A stretch of DNA of 64,000 nt, taken from the NCBI GenBank assembly GCA_023264815.1, contig JAHFUZ010000006.1, forward strand, positions 116,035-180,034, written 5' to 3'. The translations under genes were made by a program, and so were the position numbers. The DNA is from Arthrobacter sp. GTDB lineage: Bacteria; Actinomycetota; Actinomycetes; Actinomycetales; Micrococcaceae. Each line of letters starts with the position of its first letter. The stretch's first letter is position 1. A model generated the notes under the pieces. That model worked only from the letters and a program-made list of their open reading frames with translations. It did not search any database and was not told where the DNA came from. Below, piece after piece: positions 50,969-57,759 of this stretch.

Positions 50969-52048
50969 TTAGGCGGCCGGGGGCGCAGTCACGGAGGCGC
51001 GTTCAATGGTGGGGCACATGACCTTCACTGCGGATTCGATGGGGGCCCCGTCCAAACCGAGCAGCATGCGCACTCCTGCCGCCCCGAGTTCATAGTGGGG
51101 CAGTGACACTGTGGACAGCGGAGGCCGAAGGTGGGCGGCGATGACTTCCTGGTTGTCGAAACCGACTACCGCGATGTCGTCCGGGATAGACAGCCCGTTT
51201 TCCCGCAGGCCGTCGTAGAGGCCCATGGCCATGCGGTCGTTGTAGCAGTACACGGCCGTGACGTTGCGTCGGAGCAACTCTTTGGTTGCGCCATATCCGC
51301 CTTCCTGGTCCGGAGCGGCTTCCAGGACCATGTCAGGGTCGAACGGAATTCCGGCAGCTTCAAGTGCGTCCTTATAGCCTTGGAGCCGTCCGTCCCTGGC
51401 CAGGGCGGGGGTGGCGGCGTTGATGAAAGCGATGCGTACGTGCCCGCGGCGAAGCAGGATTTCCGTGGCGGACCGACCGCCCTGTGCTTCGTCGGGTACC
51501 ACGGCGCGGGCCGCCCCGGGCTCCGGGGAGAAACAGTTGACCAGGACGAAGTCCGCCTCACGCAGGGTTTCCGGGATGTCGGTGGGCCGGTGGAACCACG
51601 TGGAGTAGAGGATGCCGCGAACTTTGTATTCGAGCATCATGGCGATGGCGTCCGCTTCCAGGTCGCGGCTGCCTTCGGTGCTGGCGATGAGCAGGGCGTA
51701 CCCGTTTTTCCAGGCTTCGTCCTGGGCTCCGTGGATGATCTGGCCGGCGAGCGGGGTAGTGGCCACGCCGTCTGCCACCAGTCCGATAAACCGTGAGGTA
51801 CCGCTGACCAGGTTCTTGGCCATGGCGTTGGGGCGGTATCCGAGCTGCCTGATTGCAGCAGAGACGCGTTCACGCGTCTCGTCCGCTATGCGGGCGTTCT
51901 TCTTCTTATTGATGACCAGCGAGACAGTGGCAGTGGACACCCCGGCTGCCTCAGCAACATCGCGGAGGGTCACCGGATGGGCGCGGCCTGTCCGGACAGA
52001 GACGCCGGGGGTGTCCGCGTTGCCTGAGTTTTTCTCCTGCGAAATCAT
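50969..52048 (-). CDS. LacI family transcriptional regulator
   Basis: This 359-residue repressor has the LacI helix-turn-helix VTLRDVAEAAGVSTATVSLV (about 26-45) with hinge, then a periplasmic-binding-protein-like ligand domain (IGLVADGVATTPLAGQIIHG, DDIAVVGFDNQEVIAAHL). It should sense a sugar or related molecule. I start it at ATG 52048 because AGAAGGAGGGC lies just upstream; a longer reading through to 52276 would overlap the small proline-rich gene. No sugar transporter adjoins it, so its regulon is probably elsewhere, and it might or might not act on the palindrome at 50475. Confidence 0.85.
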   Translation of the reverse strand: MISQEKNSGNADTPGVSVRTGRAHPVTLRDVAEAAGVSTATVSLVINKKKNARIADETRERVSAAIRQLGYRPNAMAKNLVSGTSRFIGLVADGVATTPLAGQIIHGAQDEAWKNGYALLIASTEGSRDLEADAIAMMLEYKVRGILYSTWFHRPTDIPETLREADFVLVNCFSPEPGAARAVVPDEAQGGRSATEILLRRGHVRIAFINAATPALARDGRLQGYKDALEAAGIPFDPDMVLEAAPDQEGGYGATKELLRRNVTAVYCYNDRMAMGLYDGLRENGLSIPDDIAVVGFDNQEVIAAHLRPPLSTVSLPHYELGAAGVRMLLGLDGAPIESAVKVMCPTIERASVTAPPAA

Positions 52049-52186
52049 CTGCCCTCCTTCTGGAGTATATCCACCAGCCATGGCCGTCCAGGGCGGCGTC
52101 CTGCGGCCTTGGCGTAGATCGTGACCAGGGGCGGGCGTATTCTGATCACGCAAAGGCGCATCCGCCCAGCGTGAGAGGGGAAGTTT

Positions 52187-52384
52187 ATGACCATCCCGCC
52201 AGTGCACGAACCCGAGCCGTTCCCGCCGGAACCCGGACCGGATCCGCTTACCCCGGATCCCACCCATCCCGGCCATCCGGGACCCGCCAGGCCCAGCCCG
52301 GTTCCGATGCCGGAACCGCCGGGCCCGCTGCCCGTCCCGGACCCAGGACCGGCGCCGCTGCGCCCGGACCCGACGCGGAGTTAG
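52187..52384 (+). CDS. Small proline-rich protein, unknown
   Basis: This 65-residue protein (MTIPPVHEPEPFPPEPGPDP...) is made almost wholly of Pro, Asp, Glu and Gly, with no hydrophobic core. AGAGGGGAAG precedes the ATG and a strong hairpin (52395-52428) follows the stop, so it looks like a real short transcription unit. The Pro-rich composition resembles disordered wall-associated proteins, but there is no signal peptide. No function assigned. Confidence 0.55.
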   Translation: MTIPPVHEPEPFPPEPGPDPLTPDPTHPGHPGPARPSPVPMPEPPGPLPVPDPGPAPLRPDPTRS

Positions 52385-52394
52385 AACAGAGAAA

Positions 52395-52428
52395 CAGCTG
52401 GCCCCCGGTTTGTGCCGGGGGCCGGCTG
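52395..52428 (+). terminator. Terminator-like hairpin
   Basis: CAGCTGGCCCCCGG pairs with CCGGGGGCCGGCTG across TTTGTG, with one mismatch. It lies ten bases after the small proline-rich gene and may also end the minus-strand LCP transcript. No T tract follows. Confidence 0.6.
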
Positions 52429-52514
52429 CGTTCCGGGGCTAGCCGCGTTCCGGGGCCAGCTGCGTCCGAGGACATCTGCCGTCGAGGAAGGACGCCAGCG
52501 GGCGAGGAAGGACG

Positions 52515-53621
52515 TCAGCGGGCGTACTCGGGCAGCCGGCCTTCACGCATGGCGGCGGCCATCGCGGCGATTCCGCCATAGTCCGGGAACACCACCGACG
52601 CCCCGCCCGGGGCCATGCCCGCCCCCGCCGTCGGCAGCGTCATGGACACGATGCTGTTGGGGTCGATCCCGCGCATGGCGTACGCCAGGATGGCCACGCT
52701 CACGGGGTCGAAGCCCTGGTTCACGGTGAGGTAGTTGCCGGCAAAGCCCACCAGGGCCCGGACGGCGGTGACGTCGTTGAGGGCGCCGCCGGCGGTGAGG
52801 CGGGCCAGGACGGCGCGCAGGTAGGTCTGCTGGTTCCGGACCCGCTGGTAATCGCCGTCCACAAAGGCGTAGCGCTCGCGGACGAATTCCAATGCCGCCT
52901 GGCCGTCGAGGTGGTTGATGCCGGGGGTGAAGACGTGGCCGGTGTCGTGGGTGGACTGGAAGGGCACGGTGACATCCACGTCGATGCCGCCCAGGTTGTC
53001 CGTCAGCGACCTGAAGCCGTTGAAGTCCAGCATGATGGTGTGGTCAATGGACGTGCCCATCAGCTGACCGACGGTCTGCATCACCAGCGGAATGCCGCCC
53101 ACCAACAGGCTGTCGTTGATTTTGGAGTAGCCGTAGCCGGGGATGTTCACATACAGGTCCCGCATGATGGAGACCACGTGCACGCTGCGCCGGTCGGCCG
53201 GCACGTGGACCAGCATGAGGCTGTCCGCGCGCTGGTCCTGGTACGCGCCGCTGGCCCGCGCTGCCGCCTCCTGTTCCCGGGCATTCTCACGGCTGTCGCT
53301 GCCGATCAGCAGGACGGTCATCGGTGCCGCCGGGAGTTCCGCGATGGGTTCGGGCGGCGGCGGTGGTGCCGGGGCCGGCGGGGGTGGCGGCGTCGTTTCG
53401 GACGGCGTGGGGGTGGGCGTTTCGCTGGCCGTGGGCGCGGGGGCCGCGACTTCCGAGGCCGGGCGGCTGAAGAGGACGGCCGATACAGCCACCACCGCCA
53501 CCAGCAGCACGGACAGCAACGCCGCGATCAGCCGCCGGCGTTTCAGCCCGGTAGGCGCAGCATTGCCGGGGCCCGGAGTGCCGGGGCCGATTCGATCAGG
53601 ACCGCTTGGGGTGCTCACCAT
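52515..53621 (-). CDS. LytR-CpsA-Psr (LCP) family protein
   Basis: This 368-residue protein transfers glycopolymers to peptidoglycan in the LCP family. It has a short cytoplasmic N-terminus, one transmembrane helix (about 30-51), a Pro-rich spacer with PPPPPAPAPPPPP, then the LCP domain: VLLIGSDSRENAREQE, SLMLVHVPADRRSVHVVSIM, RDLYVNIPGYGYSKINDS, LGGIDVDV and the conserved Arg-containing RERYAFVDGDYQRVRNQQ. The enzymatic part lies outside the membrane. It is on the same strand as the upstream low-molecular-weight phosphatase (88-base gap); both could work on cell-envelope polymer biosynthesis. Confidence 0.9.
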   Translation of the reverse strand: MVSTPSGPDRIGPGTPGPGNAAPTGLKRRRLIAALLSVLLVAVVAVSAVLFSRPASEVAAPAPTASETPTPTPSETTPPPPPAPAPPPPPEPIAELPAAPMTVLLIGSDSRENAREQEAAARASGAYQDQRADSLMLVHVPADRRSVHVVSIMRDLYVNIPGYGYSKINDSLLVGGIPLVMQTVGQLMGTSIDHTIMLDFNGFRSLTDNLGGIDVDVTVPFQSTHDTGHVFTPGINHLDGQAALEFVRERYAFVDGDYQRVRNQQTYLRAVLARLTAGGALNDVTAVRALVGFAGNYLTVNQGFDPVSVAILAYAMRGIDPNSIVSMTLPTAGAGMAPGGASVVFPDYGGIAAMAAAMREGRLPEYAR

Positions 53622-53709
53622 GACTCAGTGTCCGCCCTGGTGCCCGGTTCAGGCTATAACGCGGAGCGTGTCGTTTCCGAGCCGTGACGTACGACGGCGG
53701 CACGCGGGG

Positions 53710-54348
53710 TCAGGCGGGAACGTTCAGGCGGGCGTGGCGCAGCACGGAGACGATCGCCGGGGCCAGCTCGTCCTCCATCTGACGGTAGATCTCCGGCCCG
53801 CGGCGGTAGGGGTCGATGATGTCGTTGTCCGCGGAATCCGCCGGCAGGGAGAGGTGCCGAACTGACGCGGCCCGGGCGGGGAGCCCCCGCCAGAAGGCGG
53901 CATTGGCACTGAGGGGAGTGCCGCCGTCGTCCGTTCCCGTACTGGCGGGCCCCACGCCGCGCTCGTCCAGGACATCGAGCATGCGGGCGAACTCGCGGAT
54001 GGTGAAGGTGCGCTTGAGCAGGGAGGCGTCCAGCTGCAGCACTTCGCCGCGGTGGCCGGAGGTCATGGTGAGTACCAGGTCCACGCCGCGCAGGATTTTT
54101 CCGGTGAGCTGCCGGGACACAAAGCCGTCGGGGTTTCCGCCGAAGGTGCGCACGATGTCGCCGGAGAGGGGCTGCATGGGGTCGCCCACCATGGCCCGGG
54201 TGCCGGCGCTGGTGACCTCGAACCCGCCCGGCATTACCTGGTCCAGCCCGGCCTGCAGCAGCCGTTCGGCCACGGGGGAGCGGCAGATGTTGCCGGTGCA
54301 GACGGTCAGGATTCGCACGGGTGCAGGGGCAGGTGCAGGGGATTGCAC
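53710..54348 (-). CDS. Low-molecular-weight protein-tyrosine phosphatase
   Basis: This 212-residue protein begins (after a Pro-rich stub) VRILTVCTGNICRSPVAER, the CX5R loop of low-molecular-weight PTPs with nucleophile Cys and Arg, and contains the acidic loop DNDIIDPYRRG (catalytic Asp in DPY). Typical family length is about 150-160; the insertion near 125-155 is unusual. In actinobacteria such phosphatases reverse tyrosine-kinase action in exopolysaccharide or wall assembly, compatible with the LCP neighbour. The GTG at 54348 is the chosen start; a later in-frame Val could also work. Confidence 0.85.
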   Translation of the reverse strand: MQSPAPAPAPVRILTVCTGNICRSPVAERLLQAGLDQVMPGGFEVTSAGTRAMVGDPMQPLSGDIVRTFGGNPDGFVSRQLTGKILRGVDLVLTMTSGHRGEVLQLDASLLKRTFTIREFARMLDVLDERGVGPASTGTDDGGTPLSANAAFWRGLPARAASVRHLSLPADSADNDIIDPYRRGPEIYRQMEDELAPAIVSVLRHARLNVPA

Positions 54349-54439
54349 GGAACGTCTCTTTCCAGCCGGGGCACCGGGCCGGGTACGGCCGGGTACCTTT
54401 CAACTTAACACGCCCGCGCCGCCCCTGCCCCCCACACAG

Positions 54440-54572
54440 GACGCTCTCTCACTCGATGTGGGTTTTTCCGGGACGCTCTCTCACTTTCCTGAGGAAAGTG
54501 AGAGAGCGATTGGAAAAAACCTGCGGTAAGTGAGAGCGCGTGCGGGAAAAACCTGCGGTAAGTGAGAGAGCG
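54440..54572. repeat. Family B intergenic palindrome, copy B4
   Basis: A 133-base nested inverted repeat beginning GACGCTCTCTCACTCGATG with inner TCACTTTCCT/AGGAAAGTGA, and two right-hand arms ending GTAAGTGAGAGCGCG and GTAAGTGAGAGAGCG. It lies between the phosphatase gene and the copper ATPase gene. Confidence 0.85.
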
Positions 54573-54574
54573 TT

Positions 54575-56653
54575 TCATTGGACGTCGGAGGGATTCAGTT
54601 TCACGCGCCGCAGCAGCTGGGCGTTGAGGGCCACCACGATCGTGGACGCGGACATGAGCACCGCACCGGCGGCGGGGGAGAGGACCACGCCGGCGAAGGC
54701 CAGGACGCCGGCGGCGAGCGGCACGGACAGGATGTTATAGCCGGTGGCCCACACGAGGTTCTGCCACATTTTCCGGTAACTGGCGCGGGAGAGATCCACC
54801 ATGGACAGCACCGCTCGCGGGTCGTTGCCGGCCAGGACCACGCCTGCCGATTCCATGGCCACGTCGGTTCCGGCGCCGATGGCGATTCCCACCTCGGCGC
54901 GGGCGAGTGCGGGGGAGTCGTTGACGCCGTCGCCCACCATGGCCACCTTCAGGCCGCGGGCCTGGAGCTCGGCAACTTTCTTGTCCTTGTCCGCGGGCAG
55001 GACCTCGGCAAAGACCTCGTCGATGTGCAGATCCGCCGCCACCGCCTGCGCCACCTGGCGCGCGTCACCGGTGACCATGGCTACCTTCACGCCGCGGTTC
55101 TGCAGCGCGGCAACGGCCTGCCGCGACTCCGCCCGCACCGCATCCTCGAGACTCACGGCACCCAGCACGCGGCCGCCGTCGTCAATCACATGCAGGACCG
55201 CGGCGCCGCGGTCCATCCACCCGCGCGTGGTGTCCGCCAGCGCGGAAGGAACGACGACGCCGAGCTCGCGCAGGAGCGCGGGCCCGCCAACGTGCACCTC
55301 ACGTCCGTCCACGGTGGCGCGGACGCCGCGCCCGGTCAGCGAGTTGAAATCCGTGGCGGCAGGCAGGGCCAGACCACGCTGCCGGGCGGCGTGGACGATG
55401 GCCCGGGCCACCGGATGTTCGCTGTCGGATTCGACGGCGGCGGCCAGCGCCAGCAGGGTGTCCGGGTCCACTCCCGGGGCGGCGGCGACGTCCTTGAGGT
55501 CGGGTTCGCCGGTGGTGAGGGTGCCGGTCTTGTCGAAGAGGACCACGTCGATGGTGCGCATGCGTTCCAGTGCCATCCGGTTCTTGATGAGGACACCGGC
55601 CCGGGCCGCCTGTTCCGTGGAAATGGCGATCACCAGCGGAATGGCCAGGCCCAGGGCGTGCGGGCAGGCGATCACCAGCACCGTGACGGTGCGGGTGACG
55701 GCCTCCGGCACGCTGCCCAGCAGGGTCCACACGATGAAGGTGATCACGCCGGCGCCGGCCGCGAAGTAGAACAGGAACGCGGCCGCGCGGTCTGCCAGGG
55801 CCTGGGCCCTCGAGGACGACGCCTGGGCCTCGGCCACCAGGCGCTGGATGCCGGCCAGCGCAGTGTTGTCGCCGACGGCGGTGACGCGCACTCGGACGCT
55901 GTTGTCGGTGGCAACGGTCCCGGCCACCACGGCGTCTCCCGGCCCGCGCGGGACGGTCTTGGATTCGCCGGTGATCATGGACTCGTCGAACTCGGCCTGT
56001 CCGTCCACCACCGTCCCGTCGGCGGGCATTCGGGCTCCGGAGCGGACCAAGACCATGTCCCCTTCTGCAAGCTCGGAGACGGGCACTGTCTCGGTTCCGG
56101 CGTCGGTGATGCGGTCGGCTTCGTCGGGCAGGAGGGCGGCGAGGGCGTCAAGGGCGCCCTGGGCCGAGCCGAGGGCCCGCATCTCGATCCAGTGCCCCAG
56201 CAGCATGATGGCCACCAGCAGGGCCAGCTCCCACCAGAAATCCAGGTCAAAGCCGCCGATGCCCAGGCTCGTGATCCAGGACGCCGCAAACGCCACCGTG
56301 ATGGCCATGGCGATCAGCAGCATCATGCCCGGCTGCCGGTCCTTCAGTTCGCGGACACCGCCGCGAAGGAACGGCTGGCCGCCATAGAGGAAGATGACGC
56401 TTCCCAGGATGGGCGGGATCCAGGCAGACCCCGGGAACACCGGCGCCATGTAGCCCAGGATGTGCCCCACCATGGGGCTGAAATACACCACGGGAACGGA
56501 CAGGGCCAGGGTCAGCCAGAACCGGTTCTTGAACATGGCGGTGCTGTGCCCGGCGTGCTGGCCGTGCGTGTGCATGGTGTGGTCGTCGTCATTTTGGGGG
56601 AGGGGCGGGCCGTGATGGCTGTGGGCGGTGTGCTCTTCAATGGTGTGGCGCAT
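54575..56653 (-). CDS. CopB-type heavy-metal P-type ATPase
   Basis: This 692-residue transporter exports copper or a related ion. It has a His-rich N-terminus (H-clusters in 1-36) in place of a Cys heavy-metal domain, eight membrane helices, TGES (228-231), CPH in the sixth helix (C330-P-H332, the CopB signature, as opposed to CPC), and DKTGT phosphorylation motif (D374). CsoR box and its own promoter region lie upstream (56765-56781). I start at ATG 56653; the longer reading would pass through the operator region. No copper chaperone gene adjoins it. Confidence 0.9.
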   Translation of the reverse strand: MRHTIEEHTAHSHHGPPLPQNDDDHTMHTHGQHAGHSTAMFKNRFWLTLALSVPVVYFSPMVGHILGYMAPVFPGSAWIPPILGSVIFLYGGQPFLRGGVRELKDRQPGMMLLIAMAITVAFAASWITSLGIGGFDLDFWWELALLVAIMLLGHWIEMRALGSAQGALDALAALLPDEADRITDAGTETVPVSELAEGDMVLVRSGARMPADGTVVDGQAEFDESMITGESKTVPRGPGDAVVAGTVATDNSVRVRVTAVGDNTALAGIQRLVAEAQASSSRAQALADRAAAFLFYFAAGAGVITFIVWTLLGSVPEAVTRTVTVLVIACPHALGLAIPLVIAISTEQAARAGVLIKNRMALERMRTIDVVLFDKTGTLTTGEPDLKDVAAAPGVDPDTLLALAAAVESDSEHPVARAIVHAARQRGLALPAATDFNSLTGRGVRATVDGREVHVGGPALLRELGVVVPSALADTTRGWMDRGAAVLHVIDDGGRVLGAVSLEDAVRAESRQAVAALQNRGVKVAMVTGDARQVAQAVAADLHIDEVFAEVLPADKDKKVAELQARGLKVAMVGDGVNDSPALARAEVGIAIGAGTDVAMESAGVVLAGNDPRAVLSMVDLSRASYRKMWQNLVWATGYNILSVPLAAGVLAFAGVVLSPAAGAVLMSASTIVVALNAQLLRRVKLNPSDVQ

Positions 56654-56764
56654 ATCAGGTCTCTTACGTCGCGATGGAGTGATGAGCGCTGGGGTTGAAC
56701 GGCTGTGACGGCTGGCGCGGAGGCGCGGGCCTGGACATACCACTTCACTGACAACACCATCAAA

Positions 56765-56781
56765 ATACCCCTAGGGGGTAT
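56765..56781. promoter_or_regulatory. CsoR-type copper operator
   Basis: ATACCCCTAGGGGGTAT is a close match to CsoR boxes (TACCCY...RGGGTA). It lies about 112 bases upstream of the CopB-type ATPase. CsoR releases DNA when it binds Cu(I), so the ATPase should be copper-induced. Confidence 0.72.
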
Positions 56782-56785
56782 GCAT

Positions 56786-57100
56786 GTCAAGGGTTTGGGG
56801 CGCTGGCGCTGCAGCCTTTTGGGGCCTCGGACTTGTGCCGGTCGGCCAGGACGCCGATGGCGGGACGAACTCCCGGCAGGCGCGTGCTCGGCAACCAGTG
56901 CGGCGAGCCGGCCGGACAAGGCAGGGTCGACGCCGTCCAGCAGTCGGCGGCCGACGTCGCGGACGGTGCCTGGGCGAGTTCGCCGTCGTCGCGCATTCAC
57001 TGGAAGCGGAGGCGCGGCGTTCGCTGCGCAACCTCGGCTCGGTGACGGTGGTACCGCTCGTGGGCGCGGCACCCGCCCGCGGTCGGGGACAATGGAAGGC
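56786..57100. other. Non-genic stretch with possible remnants of a cation-efflux (CDF) gene
   Basis: No intact gene occupies the interval between the CsoR box and the histidine phosphatase. Two short coding-like fragments resemble C-terminal parts of actinobacterial CDF transporters: on the minus strand near 56866-56967, VGRRLLDGVDPALSGRLAAL, and on the plus strand near 56987-57066, AHSLEAEARRSLRNLGSV. Opposite orientation would need an inversion. The resemblance is weak and could be chance in GC-rich DNA. Confidence 0.3.
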
Positions 57101-57685
57101 ATGACCCTCACGACGTTCGCCCTCGTACGCCATGGCCAGACTGACTGGAACGCGCAGCGCCGGCTGCAGGGAACCACAGATATCCCCCTGAATGACACCG
57201 GCCGCGGCCAGGCGCGCGACGCCGTGGCCAACCTTTCCGGCCACGAATGGGATGCCGTGGTGTCCTCGCCGCTCAGCCGGGCGGCCGAAACGGCATTCCT
57301 GATCGCCGACGGGCTCGGGCTCAGCGTTTCCCGCCATGTTCCGGAACTTACCGAGCGGAGTTTTGGCGAGGCCGAAGGCCTGCAGGCCGGTCCTGAGCTG
57401 GAAGCCCTGCGCGTCCCCGGCGGGTTCAAAGGCGCCGAAAGCGAAGAAGAGGCCGCCATCCGCGGGCTGACCGCGCTCGAAGCCCTGGCCGAGGAGTTCC
57501 GCGGCCAGCGCGTCCTGGTGGTCGCGCACGGTACGCTCCTGCGGGTCAGCCTGGGCCGTGCGATCGGCCGCACCCTGCACAGCATCGACAACGCCGTGCT
57601 CAACCTCGCCCACCACCATGCCCACGACGGCTGGAACCTCGAGTACTACAACGGCCAGCCGCTGGCCGCAGACGTCCCGGCCTGA
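57101..57685 (+). CDS. Histidine phosphatase (phosphoglycerate-mutase-like)
   Basis: This 194-residue protein has the RHG motif (ALVRHGQTDWNAQRRLQG), the acid/base E in TERSFGEAEG and the second His in VVAHGTLLR, diagnostic for the branch-1 histidine phosphatases. Substrates range from phosphosugars to phospholipids, so none is assigned. ATG 57092 (nine bases upstream) is an alternative start; GGAAGG is closer to 57092-57099 and does not decide well. The next gene, a P-type ATPase, starts 74 bases downstream. Confidence 0.85.
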   Translation: MTLTTFALVRHGQTDWNAQRRLQGTTDIPLNDTGRGQARDAVANLSGHEWDAVVSSPLSRAAETAFLIADGLGLSVSRHVPELTERSFGEAEGLQAGPELEALRVPGGFKGAESEEEAAIRGLTALEALAEEFRGQRVLVVAHGTLLRVSLGRAIGRTLHSIDNAVLNLAHHHAHDGWNLEYYNGQPLAADVPA

Positions 57686-57759
57686 TTTTCGGATGCCGGC
57701 CCTCTACGCGCCGGTGGCTGTTGCTTGCCGGATTGAATGGGCCCGGGAAGACTGTGGCT

